NCBI GenBank assembly: GCA_019096065.1
Contig: JAGUCH010000003.1
Span: 11,284,001-11,348,000 of the forward strand
From: Paracyclopina nana
Taxonomy: Eukaryota > Arthropoda > Copepoda > Cyclopoida > Cyclopettidae
Reading direction: 5' to 3'
DNA: 64,000 nucleotides
Made by a program: the position numbers and the translations under genes. Numbering within the stretch: position 1 is the stretch's first letter; every line of letters starts with the position of its first letter. The notes beneath the pieces are model-generated. The model ran no database searches. It was not told the DNA's origin and worked only from the letters and a program-made list of their open reading frames with translations. Below are positions 1 through 20,700 of the stretch, piece by piece.

Positions 1-2765
1 CGAGGAGATGACTAGTAGTACAAGTGTGTACAAACGACAACACCGAAGCTAACCTAGATAAATTGCCCAAGTGCTCAGCTGGGAAAAAATCATGTTTATC
101 GGTGCATTTGACCATGTCATAAATATAAAAAAAACATCAGGAGCAAGGCCTACTCGTATTAATTGGGAGGAGAAGGACGACGACGCGCATTGAGTTGGAG
201 AAAAGTTTCCCCAAGTCATTTGCTTGAGGAGAGATAACAAGTTGAGAAGTTCTTGCGAGGCTTAACAAAAGGGGCATGGCGGAGCCAAGTTTATAAGAGA
301 AGTGTGTACACACACGCAGCTGATGTGGCCGTTTAGCTTAGCTCTATTTGATGCTATTCAAAGGGCATGTAATTACATATTGCAAAGCATCACACTTAGG
401 CTCCTCCAATTTTAAAAAGCCCCGTTTTACTAGCCAGCGCTAGGTAAAAATAAATATTTTAGATAAACTAAAACTCATGCACGATGCTCATCTTGCTGAG
501 CGAGTGTGATGCAGTGAAAGCACGTGATGCGAATTTCGGTGGTGAGCGGACCACTGTGGAGGAAATCAGCCCAAAAAAATATATATATGGGCTCTGACGA
601 TTTGTCAGCCAGCTTAGGATGGATTTGGCATCTGTTGTTTTCAGCATGAAAGCTACCATATATAGTATTTTTTCCCTCCTGAGCCCAATCCTCACCCCTT
701 TCCACTTTTCCTACTATACCTAACCACAACAATAAACTTTGGCCTGGAAAGAAACCAGATTCTACTTTTCAAGGTAGTACTCCATATAGCAGCAGAGTGG
801 ATCAGAGAGCTTGCTGCTTTCTCTTTGCAAATTGACTGGCCAGTTCGATGGATGTGCATGCAACTTGGTCTGATTGATGTTCTTCATCCTTCCGTCGTCG
901 TTCTCTCTATAAACTATCCATATAGAAGAGCAGTTCTCTATCAAAGTTCCGCTGCCGACAAACATCAGCCAGCACGATGATGACGATGAGCATCCATATA
1001 CGCCCTTAAAAGCACTTAGAAAGCCAATAATTGAAACGGATCCAAACTAAAGGCCTTTCTCGTTTTGAAATCTGAGCATGCTTGCATGAATGCCACAAAT
1101 TACTTCCAGGTCATTGGCTAGTCATGGCTGGGTTTCCTGGTAAGCTCTCTGAGCTTCCCCACGTTTTTTAGCCATTTTCCGAGTGAATTCGGGCTATTTG
1201 CTTGAAGACATCTACAGCAGCAGAAGAGATGGGGCTCTGGTCTATCACTAAGTATCAACAAACGAGCTGGCCTATATACAGCAGGGTCTTAAAGATTTAT
1301 GGTATGCATCTAGAGGCAACAGAACAATAACAAATAAATTGCCATTCTTTTTTCATTCGGCAAGGAAGAAAATGGAACGAGAGACTTTTTTGCTACAAAT
1401 TGCTGCACAATATGAAAAAAAAGAAAGGAGCTGCTGCTGCCCTAGGGGGAAGTTGATCGATATCATCATCCAAACGTGATTGGATAGGCATAAAAGTGGC
1501 ACTTTTATGGGAAAAGAAGAGGTCGCCCGATCGCTGGTGATGCATTTACCTCGCGAAAATCTTCACTCAACCAGATAACAAGCCATGAAATAGATCTTGC
1601 ATAATGTACTACTACTACTGCGTGGTGTGCGAAAAAAGTCGCGAAATCAACCGCAGTCAATGATTTATGGGCCATTTAAAAACCCTATGAAAAATCTACT
1701 GGGTCACCTGTCAAATTGTCAGGGTACACTGGCTTCTTCCACTTACATAAGCCAGGATATGTATTGCATCTCTGACAGGTGCATTTCTTCTAGGAGTAGT
1801 AAATACATTTAATAATAAGCTTGGCTCAGTGCTGAAATGTGGTGGGCCATTCGGGGGTGGACATAGCTGCATCATGGATTCCAAGAGGCTTGCTTTGTAC
1901 AAGATTTTATGAGGACGCCAGAAAGCATCAGCTTTGATTATAGAGCTCACTTTACGATCGTGTGTGCGCATGATGCTGTGTAGTAGAACACTGTGTAGCA
2001 GCATCCTGAGGCTAATCCGATTTATTTGCTCGTATCTCTTTGAACCAAGAAAATGGAAGTTTCACAAGGACTCCAGCAAAGTCATAATTTACACCTTTGC
2101 ACATATCGCGCGCGCACTTTCCCATTTATTGGTTAAATTGAGGCGGAATTTCCCCGAAGAGCCATAACTTGGCATGAAATCTGTCGAAGAAGAAAAGTTG
2201 TGCTACTTTCTAAATAAAAATATTACACGAGCCCATGTCAGGAAATTGAAAGAAAGTGAAGAAGTTTTGGCTTTTCTTGGCCCTTCTAAGGCTCCAGACG
2301 ACAAAGACAACGTGTCTCGTCGCATTGCAACATATGGACACAAGCATGCAAGTGTGCCAAGAGCTTAGAGAAATGGCACACATTTTTCCAGAAGAGTTAC
2401 GTAATTGGCATTGACGGAAGCTAGTTAGCTCGCGAGATAAATGCATCACCAATTGACCTTCTATTCTTGACAGCTGAAAAGGTGCCACTTCAACATCCTT
2501 TCACATGGCCAACTCAGATAAAGTCAGTCTGCAAGCTACCAAAATGTAGGCTGTCTTCTTTTTGGTAGTACTTTGGCAGGTACTTCCGCCAACTCAACAA
2601 TTTTCACTTATTTTATTGCCATCAACAAGGACAGTAGGCTACGTTTCCTTGCTGATCATGATGTGCAACAGGAAGATTGAAAAACATTCGCAAATTCGAT
2701 GATGCACACGAAATGTATCCGAATACATACGAAATGTATCCGGATACATTTGCATATTTTTTTAC
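1..2765. other. Noncoding stretch, no gene recognised
   Basis: AT-rich DNA with only short chance reading frames. I saw no conserved protein motif, RNA gene or long repeat. If the putative signal-peptide exon at 2853-2766 (- strand) is real, later exons of that gene should lie here. I examined minus-strand frames around 2210-2488, 1711-2004 and 762-1000 and recognised none of them. Confidence 0.5.
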
Positions 2766-2853
2766 CTGATGATCCCGGCTCACTATGCGTGACACTTGCT
2801 AACAGGCCAACACTCAAGGCCACTGACACAATGAGCCTAGTTGGGGCCTTCAT
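2766..2853 (-). CDS. Possible first coding exon with a signal peptide (secreted or membrane protein, unknown)
   Basis: An ATG at 2853 (A at -3) opens a 29-codon stretch ending at a GT donor (2765-2764). The peptide has a basic start (MKAPTR), a hydrophobic core (LIVSVALSVGLLASV) and a small-residue region ending near THSEPGSS, the usual layout of a cleaved signal peptide. The exon would end in phase 1. DNA just upstream in the transcription direction (about 2990-3160) is richer in CpG than its surroundings, which would suit a promoter. No following exon was identified, so the gene is incomplete and its function is unknown. A chance hydrophobic frame is a real alternative. Confidence 0.25.
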
Positions 2854-5800
2854 TTTGGCCTTTGCAGCCTTTCTGTTGCAAACACTGTAGTTCCTTAGCA
2901 GCAGTTGGAACGCCTGAACAACATTGAGATTGTAGCAGAAGAACGACACTTTTCCCCCACCATAATACAACTGACTCGGCGGCCATTCATTCGACAACTG
3001 TTGTGTGTTTCACGGCGTCCTCGGATCAGAGGCCGCCGCTTCGGAAGCCCAAAAAGGCTTTCCCACCCTCCCACCTCCATAGGCGAAGATTCGAGGCTGT
3101 TAAGTGAATAGAAAGAGCTCGCGCGCGCCTCCCGCTCAGACCTCGCGCATTTTCGCCACCACTGAAGCTTCAATTGACTACTCTATCTTTCTCTCACCCG
3201 CCTTTCCACTTTTGCGGCAGATATACACCATATATCGCGAGGTTTCTGCAAATACCTATCGGCCTTTGAGGCCTTTTTTCCCCGACCAAATCAGGCGATA
3301 TCAGCAACAGCTCAGGATGCTCGCGAGTGCACTTCAACGTGGTTATATGGCTACATCCTATGAAGTGCAATCCTCGTATCCGAAGTTATGTGCTAAAGTG
3401 GGCTTATACAGCCTCGAACCTCCATTTCTGCTTGAGTAGTCTCGAGACAACCGCCATGATTTGGCCAGTTATACGTTGTACTGGCCTTAAAGTACTGAGT
3501 CTATACTACATTATGTATTCTGAAGAATTCCACATGCTGGCCTTTCCTCTACCGCAGTTGCCAAGTTGGGAGAAGTTGGGCCTCGTTGCGACCTTTGAAT
3601 TGTCTTATGTCAGATCAATTAGTTTACATACTAGTATATTCAAGAGAGAGCCAGCAGCTGCTTTCACATTTCTCTAGGTTGAATATCATGAATAGATAAT
3701 TACGTGTATGGCAAATAATGAGGCTGGAATCTCAGCCTGGCCTGTGAAAAGGCTTCTTCCCTGATGTCAGGAATATGGATCTGATTCAGGAAGAAGTGAA
3801 GCGTGAGGAAGAAGAGAGTGGAATAAAAGCCGAAAATCCGGCGAGCATGAAGAGCTTTCTGGAATATTGGTTAGGAAGGAAGGATGCACAAACGCATGAC
3901 ACCAAGCCATATATGCTCTCATTGTTTGGCCTTTACTCGGCCTCTGCAGCCACAGAAGAAGGCCACTAATATCTTCGTTGGCCATGTAGTACACAAATGT
4001 ATCATCACTCTCGCACGGCCTTGACGCGCGCATTACTCCATTCTTTCTGCTAAAGAACATGCACCAACTTCCAAGGCAACTACTGTACTAGCTGTAAGAT
4101 ACACTACATTGTAGTTGCAGTCAGTGCGAAGCTGCCGCAAAATTGCTCCTGCTTCAGTAGCTGTATTTACTGACTGCTAAGTGAAAAAAGCAGTTTTTCC
4201 TTAATTACCTTTTTTCCAGCAGTCACAAACAGAAACACGAGAGGAGGGGCAGATCTTTGAGTTAATTAAAGGCTCAGACTGACAACTTGGAAATTCTCGT
4301 TGTCTTGTCTCAATTCCAAGTTTTAGCATGTTTTTAGCCAGGCTAAAGACGAGCTGCTCTGCCCATTATTGTGAGAGCTTTGCTCCTAGTAGCTAGCTTT
4401 GGTATATAGTGTAGTAGTACAAATGAACTCTGCACAAAGTTTTGTAATTTCCCGCCTACTGCCCAATTGACTTTAATTCCGCGAATAGCAGTGTGGCAGA
4501 AATGCACCCTTCAAATAAAGTAGCGCACTGGGCTTCAAGTTTGCTGCTCCGGCTGAAATTACACGCACATTGAATCGAAGTAGCCAAAAAGTTTGCCTTT
4601 TCTTCCAACTTTTGAGTGTGATTGAAAAGTTGGACGCGGATACAGCTGGAGGAGAATCCGGTGTGGATATTGTATCTATGAACGACTTGAAATGTTGTAT
4701 ATACAGGGTGCAGCGCCGAAAATGCAACCGTGCTACAGCCAATTCGGCCGGTTTATTTACTACTTCAGAGCAGCCCGCTGTGTGCAGTTTCGGAGCCTCA
4801 TACTGTACTTTGTACGATGCACAAAAGTAAATTGACCAGCAGACTATCAGATGCTTTTTTTCACTTAAAAGTTTCAAATATCTGGAACTTGTCAAGTGTA
4901 TTCACGTCTTCAGGCAGAGCTCATGGAAATGTATTGCTGTACTATGAATACATTTATAGGAGCATACAGAGCTAGTAAGACAAATGATAGCACTTTTGAA
5001 TAAATAGTCGTCGTCGAATCAATTATGAGAATGACTTGATGTATAATGAACATTGTAGCATAGTTGCACAAACATAGTAGTAGTACTATGGCTGCAGGCT
5101 AAATATAGTGCTGTACACTCTATATACCACAATCTTTCGTTCTTAGTAATGACCATTGTGTGTATAGCTGTGCATTATTATAAGGAATGAGGCTGAAAAC
5201 ACTCAGCTTACCTGCAATGTAGTAAAAAAAGGAAAATCAAGAGAATCGGCCTAATCATTCAGGATACCGTCGGCCTTGAAGGCTTATGCAATAATTTTTC
5301 TCCCTTAGAGTGGCCACCACATGCTCAAACTGCAAATGTTTGCTTTCAAGCTTTTTGTATAATCGAGTAGAGAGAGAGAGAGAAGGAGCAAAAAAGCGAT
5401 CAATGTAATTAAAACTGGCCATGTGCCTAATTTACAGCCTTTTATGGCCAGCCTCTGGTATTTATTAGTGCTTTTACCTAATTCAGCACATGTTGGATCT
5501 GGCGCCATGATATTTTAGCGAGTTTCGCAAAAAAGTGTCTGGTAACTCTTTTGTTACACAATAACAACAACAGCTAACCTAATTGCAATCTCGCATTTTC
5601 ATTTCCTGAACACCAAATAAACTATTGATGCCTTTGAAATATTAAGGCCCTAATGTCCTGTTCATGTACGCCCCAAACTCCTTGAGAAAATGCACGAAAA
5701 ACACCTCAAGGAAAGGAGAAAAATTGTCTTATGACAAGGGCCAGCTGATGCTAAAAAAATCAGATCGACTTTAAGCCAACTTGAAAGTTAACAAATCTCA

Positions 5801-6552
5801 TTTTGGCTATTAAGTGCTCCACATTTTAGTCCTTTTGAGCAAAATCTGTTGTTAATTTTCATCTTTTATCAAAGAAACGCGATGAAAGATAGTTTGTTTT
5901 GAAATATGCTGAAAACGATGTGACAAAATAGCAAAAATTGCCTTTCAAAACGCTGCTCGGCCCCAAGCTGAACTCGTAGAGTAGCAGTAAACAACAGATT
6001 CACTTTTCCTTATGACAATTTTTTCCATACCTTAAGGCATTCTTAATACATGAACAGGGTATAAAAACCTCAATACTAATGTATTTCAAGGCAGCTGGCA
6101 GGCAGACAAAAGTGCATTATTGAAGGCGAACCTTTTAGAAGGCAACATATAAGGCTATATAGAGGCTGCCACTTTTGATGCTGAATCATTTATTATTAAT
6201 TGACTCAACCTCTTCCACTCGCTGCCAGTTTTCTCTCGAGCCAAAGATTTATTTTTCATATGGCTTTCTTTTCCTAAAATTTTTTAAGCTCCTTTTTTGC
6301 AGTGTTTTCATAGTAAATATATGCATACTAGTTTTCTGCCCACAATTTCGTCACATCACCGCATGAATATCATCCATGAACATTTACCTAAACGCTTATG
6401 CAAAAGTCCCGCGATAAAGTTGCGGTCATTTATGCCAATTACACAATAATAATCAGCCTGATTGTTCTATAGTGCAGTTCTAGTAAAGCAGCAGCTCGCT
6501 TTAAATAAAGGCTGCTTTATTATAAGTCGTAGCTTATTTTCTGGCCCCAAGA
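2854..6552. other. Intergenic stretch upstream of the ABCC gene
   Basis: No convincing coding exon was seen. The stretch holds a locally CpG-rich patch (about 2990-3160), a short AG-dinucleotide run near 5370-5384 and MITE copy 1 (5653-6061). No clear TATA box precedes the ABCC start at 6553. Confidence 0.5.
5653..6061 (+). mobile_element. TA-MITE copy 1
   Basis: First of five copies of a ~410-bp nonautonomous element. It begins ATGTCCTGTTCATGTA and ends with the near reverse complement TACATGAACAGGGTA, giving terminal inverted repeats of about 16 bp. It is flanked by TA at 5651-5652 and 6062-6063, the target duplication expected of Tc1/mariner-type transposition. It has no coding capacity. 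It lies about 490 bp upstream of the ABCC start codon. Confidence 0.85.
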
Positions 6553-14658
<8,106 letters not shown>

Positions 14659-17600
14659 AACATGTGCTATACCGCGTATATACATCCTAAACTGTGGTAT
14701 AGTAGTATCTTCTGTTACGTAATGGCTTTCACTTCTGCAAATACAAGCCAGCTGTATTATACTACACTTATTTTTCTTAATACAGTACTAGTACAGTACG
14801 AAATGGGCTCGCGTGTGCAGATCTTAAGCATATGTATTACAACGTCTTCCTCAAGAAACACACGAGCTGTACTATGATAATACAGCAGCTTATGCCTGCG
14901 ATGTTGATGATAAGAGGGAGAAGAAACTTGTGAGTGAGCCGCTGCTGAACTTGGGAAGACAAATTGGAAAAAGTCTGGATGAAAAGCATGCTCGTGTCAT
15001 AAATAGTTGCTGCTAAAATTAATGAAGGCCTCTTGGTGATGCTGCTGTCAGTCTAATCTGGACAATTTTTCTCCAGCTTTGTTGTTGTGCCCTACTACTA
15101 AGATAACAGCTAATTCACCAGAAGATACAGTATATGTATTCGATACAGTTGTTGTCCAGACATTGGCAGCTAGGCCGGGGCAGAGTTCATCACAATCAGA
15201 GCCTTTCCCGCAAATGAGGTCTGAATGTGTGCCAAGAAAACTTTGGATTTTCCCAAGCTACCAGCTCAGCCCAGCTCAGAGCAGATCATCATCATTTATT
15301 GGAGCGAAATTATCCTCTTAATTAGCAATAGGAGCCCAAGAAAGTAGGTCTCTTCCTCCAACGTGCGAGCAAGCTGCCAAGGTCATAATGAAGTCCAATT
15401 CCACACTCAATTATGAAGCGCGAGTTGGTGGCCTAATTTACACTATATAGTATACACAGCTATATTATATAGGAGGGGAGCCTTTAGACTCCCTTCTTAA
15501 TAAGGCTGGCCTCTTGTTAAAGCTAGTGGGACATAGATACAATCTGGGTCGCATATAAGCAAATTAGAAAGCCAAGACCTAAATGTAAGGTTAGCAAAGA
15601 CAGCTTTTTAAAAGAGGGAAAAAGACAGTTATATGACAGGTAAACTATGAAAAAAAGATAGTCATTTTCCTCTTCTTTTATTTGATGCAAGGCTTTTCCA
15701 GAATGTACTATGCTATAAGTTTGTCAAATTGATGTGGTATATGTAAAGACAACAAGCCCTTATGTAATGCTATTGCATTTATGGATACATCATCGGATGC
15801 GATGAAAGACGAATCACAGAATGTTTTGTGAGGCTTTGGTGCATGAGAGAAGAACCACATAAAATGGAATCCAGTGCATGCAGGCCCGCAAAAAATGAGC
15901 TATGCTTTTCCCCCTAGAGGAAATTTTCTTCTTAAAAAATGGGGCCTTTCTGGCAGTAGAGCTGTAAAAGAAGTTTTTTCCCCAACAAGCGTTTCGCAAC
16001 AGCTAAAAGTACTAAGAAGAGAAGCTTGGAATAAGTGATGAAGTTCTCGAGATTTTAATTTTGAAGAATGAGACATATGAGATATCTTGTGCCAAAAGTT
16101 AGGCCTTGGGTGCAAGGCAGCAATATATTATGCCCTTGAATATCACTTTTTTGGGGGGCTTTAATATTATCCCGTGTATACAGTCTGCCTCTGCATACAC
16201 AGCCACAACTTTTGGCCAGAAATAAAAGTCTCCTAATCCAACTTTATGCAAGCATTTCTGTAATAAAAGCACAGTCAAGGGGCATAAAATATCATGAATA
16301 CAGCTATTACGGCGGCTTACACATTCAAGTACTTTATACCACTATATGAATACAGACCGAACAAAAGAAGAGATTGCACGACTGTAAAATACACGTGCGA
16401 AATACATGTAATAAACGAGAACGCACCTTAATCAAGTGCAAATAAGGAAAACTTCCGTTCAGCGTTGCCGCTTCATTTCCCTCTTTTATTTGGTAGTAAT
16501 TTGGATGGGAGCCATATACTACATAGAGTACATATAGAATAGTGGGGACACACGCCAATTGAAAGAGACAAGACAAATGAGATGATTTGCAATTCAAAGT
16601 GACGCCCAGTGTGGAACTCAACCACAAAAAGGGACTTTTAGCTTTTGGCCTCAACATTTATTCACACACTGGCCTCCTCAGCTGTATCCAGCCTAAAGTT
16701 GGTAGCCATGAAACTTTTAGGAGCTTTCACATGCATTAAAGAATTTCAACTATCTTCTTCCCAATGTGTGTGTGAGTGGCACCACAGCAGATTCTCCATC
16801 TTCCAAACTATCTTGGACGTTTGTTTGCACCACATATAAATGATTAAAACAAAGCATGAGCTAAACATTCTTCTTCGAATTTTTGCCTCAGCTCTTTTAA
16901 ATAGCATACATCTTTTCGTGAGCTCATCGGTTTTTCCTTGGAATTCCTTTCCGTTTGAGAGGATTATGCATTTTGAGGTGCGGCTTGCAAAAAATATATA
17001 TAGCTGCAGCAGAAGCATTTTCTGCAAGGGAGAATTATCTTCTGCGCTAAAATATACCCCTTTTCCTTTTTTGAAAGAGGAAAATTGTGCAAAAAAATTG
17101 CCCCCTTAAAAGTGGGAAATTGCAAAGCAGTGTGCTTGGAGCAGAAGGATCGGCAGAGCTTTTATTGGATATAGCCAATCCAGAGTGGAAATAATGTCAT
17201 TTCTTGGCAAATGTCTTTTCTGACAAATTTCTTGGCTTCTTTCTGGACAGGAAACTTTCAGCTGATTTCATCATTCAATAATTGACTTTGGAGGCCGAGA
17301 AGCTGTTTTTCATACCGCCATGCATAACTAGCTCCATCAATTTTCTTCACATCTTCCTATCAAAACATTTCAAGTTTTCTGCCATGTCTTGAGGGAAATA
17401 TTGCATAATTTTGAATGTACGCACAAAATACCTCGATTGGCATGATTGATTGGCAGGCATTTAAATACGTGGCTTTCACATTTCCATATCTGCATAAATT
17501 GAATTTTCTCCAATATTTGCATTTTAGACTTGTTTTGCTAAACGCAAAGTTTTACTCTGAAATCACACAACCTCTCCACGCTTTTTTGCTTCTCGAGGCT

Positions 17601-17752
17601 TTCTAATTGCAAAAAAATGATTGAAAAAAGGATACACGATTCAAATTGTCTGGTAGTTTGTATTTGATGATTCTGTACGAAAATGACATTCTTATCTGGT
17701 TGTACACGAGCAGTTTCCATTAAGCAAATTGAATCAGGTAGTGACTTTTTTC
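14659..17752. other. Intergenic stretch between the convergent ABCC and Sidestep-like genes
   Basis: The 3' ends of the two genes face each other here. No coding exon, RNA gene or organised repeat was recognised. A minus-strand AATAAA (17166-17161) is a possible poly(A) signal for the Sidestep-like gene, about 590 bases past its stop. No clear AATAAA was seen close after the ABCC stop. Confidence 0.5.
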
Positions 17753-20700
17753 CTAGACAAGTCGGGCTGGCCATCCGGAAGCTCCAGAAGAAGACGTAGT
17801 GGATGATGATGAAGCTACCATTGTCGCACTCACTCCCATTAATCCTGAGGAAGAAGTGGAGAGCTGCACGAATTTTTTGTCTTCCGGATCATCATCACTC
17901 CTCCGGGATGGCCAAGTCGGATTGATAGCCAACATGTTGGGACCCATTCGGATAGTCTGTAAAAGGAGAAACAAACATCATCATCATTTATTTTCCTTTT
18001 GCAATTTCTGGAGAGTATACCACTGGTATATACAGCTTGGTACCGCCTTTTCTGGAAAAAACCTCCGGCGGAGTAGAAAAGGGTGCACACAATTTCTCTT
18101 GTTTTCACAGCTATACTTCTATTATTTCCTATAGAGTAGCCAGTGACAAATGATAGCTGGTCTCTTATTATTATATGTAGTTGATATATCACAACTCTTT
18201 TTTCACATTTTTTGCCAAACATTTTTTCAGCTCAGCTATTGAAGCTAGGAGCTGATCTCCATCATACGTACGTACCGCAGCCATAGGGCGAACATCCAGA
18301 TGATCATCCGAAGCATCTTGAATCACTTGAGAGTCCAAAGGCTCTGGTGGCCTTGAGTAGTAATTGTATTGCCTATGCTGATGCAATGAGGGCGGTGGAG
18401 GCCGATCTTCGAGGCCAGTCTGATTGAATAGTCTCGAGTCGTCATTGGAAGCTGCAATGAAATACATAAGAAAAGTGATTATGCAAGCCGTCTGGGAACT
18501 TCAAAAGGCTGCTTTTCAAAAACTGAATCTAATGATTAATTCAGCTTTATTAGCAAGTTTGTTTTCAGGGCAGATAGGCCTCTCATACACACGAGCTCGT
18601 ATATCTTTGGAGTACAAGTTGGCTTTTCTCTCGACTGGATCGCATCATGGGAGTCTGGCACAACGTTTCGATATCTATTCAAGGATTCTCTAAATGGCCT
18701 CAGGATAGCAGTACGTTGTGCTCAGCAAAATTCAGAGCATTTCACGAGCAATGTGGAAATGCTACGAAAAAAATAAAAGAGGCAAGTTTCCACATGAAGG
18801 AGCTTTTACGAATCAGAAAGCCCTATATATGGCTCGCAGGCAAAATAGTATAATTTGGTATACTGAATATACATACCTAAACGAATTTTCTGCAGAGGAA
18901 TGAGGTCTGGGTCATCTGACCCAGGGGAGGAAGATGATGTGTGGAATGGCCCTTTACGACCCGCATTGTTGAGCCTTTGAGACCCAGAGGTCAGTTGTTG
19001 GCTATTGCCCATTGACGAAGAAGAAGTTGGCGCTGCCACAACTGCAGAAGTGGTCGTGGCAGTGGTATCGAAAGTGCCAGTTGGTGGCTGCCTCTTCGCG
19101 TGCACCTTGATGAGGACCACAATGAGGAGGGCCAGAATCACGAGAGTGGACAAGAGGCCAACCATGATGCCAATCAAGAAGTGAGGACTCCCTTGGGACG
19201 CCTTGGACGAGGTCTCTGCAATCATTGAAACACATGAAAATCACCAAGGTTAGGATTCTTGCTACGAGATGCATTACCAACTTGCAGTTCTGCCACCTTG
19301 GAAGGAGCTGTCTCCAAGTGAACCTGGCTGATGCTCCTCCCATGGGAGTTGGAGGAGTAGATGCCAAGGCTGACGCCTTTGCTCGTTTTGAATTCCCTGA
19401 AAAGAGCAAAAGTTGCCAATAAATCTACCAGGAAGAACTAGCGCAGGTTATGCTGCTGCTGCTGATGTAGTGGAAGGGCCAATTTCTCTTTAGTGAAGTT
19501 TGCCAGCATCCACAGCCTACTTTGCGAAATAAGAGTGCTTTCATCGTTCTCATCGACTGAACTGAAAGCTTTCCTATTCATCTGCATTGAGAAGCAAGAT
19601 GGGAGCAATTAGAAATTCTGAAGGTTCCGGAAAATGGTACGTACTACGACTATTGGCTGGTTCTTTATGCAACCTTTCGATCGTTACTTGGTAACGGTGT
19701 TTAAATACCCTGGCAGGTGCTTTATGCAACCTTTTGATCGTTACCAGGCAACGACGGTATTTAAATACCCTTATGTAGTGAAAAGCCAGGTGTTTAAATA
19801 CCTTTCCACTACATAAGGGTATTTAAATACCGTTACCTGGTAACGATCAAAAGGTTGCATAAAGAATCAGCCGGGCCCTTGCAGTGAAAAGCCAGGTGTT
19901 TAAATAGGTACCTTTCCACATCATAAGGGTATTTAAATACCGTTACCTGGTAACTGTGTTTAAATACCCTATGTAGTGAAAAGCCAGGTGTTTAAATACC
20001 TTTCGACAACATAACGATATTTAAATACCGTTACCTGGTAATGATCAAAAGGTTGCATAAAGAACCAGCCGGGCCCTTGCTTGCAGTGAAAAGCCAGGTG
20101 TTTAGATACCTTTCGACTACTTGAGGGTATTTAATACCGTTACCTGGTAACGATCAAAAGGTTGCATAAAGAAACAACCGTGCCCTTGCAGTGAAAAGCC
20201 AGGCGTTTAAATACCTTTCCACAACATAAGGGTATTTAAATACCGTTACCTGGTTTAAATAACCTTATGTAGTGAAATGCCAGGTGTTTAAATACCTTTT
20301 CACTACATAAGGGTATTTAAATACCGTTACCTGGTAACTGTGTTTAAATACCCTATGTAGTGAAAAGCCAGGTGTTAAAATACCTTTCCACTATGTAAGG
20401 GTATTTAAATACCTGGTAACGATTAAAAGGTTGCATAAAGAACCAGCCTACATAGTATAGTGAGTAAATACCGCACATTTTTGAGTAACAAGTTTCCTAC
20501 TTCTGCCACAACAAGTTTAGTACACCAAGGATTACAAACTTGGAGGCCCCAGCCTAATTTCTTTCCCCCCTTTATTTACGTTTTTTCCCTTTGAAGTAGT
20601 AGTATATAGCTGGCAGGAACACTTACCCAACAGTGAAAATTGGGTCGTGGTTGGACATGTTTTGCAACAAGTGCCCAGTATCTCGATCTCTCACTTCCAT

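Noticed and set aside
762-1000. Minus-strand peptide starting MLIVIIVLADVC followed by RQRNFDRELL, resembling a tiny prepropeptide
   Set aside because: Only about 29 codons, with no dibasic/amidation pattern and no flanking exon, so chance is likely.
5369-5384. AG dinucleotide run (also near 43650)
   Set aside because: Short simple repeats, common in animal introns, without further structure.
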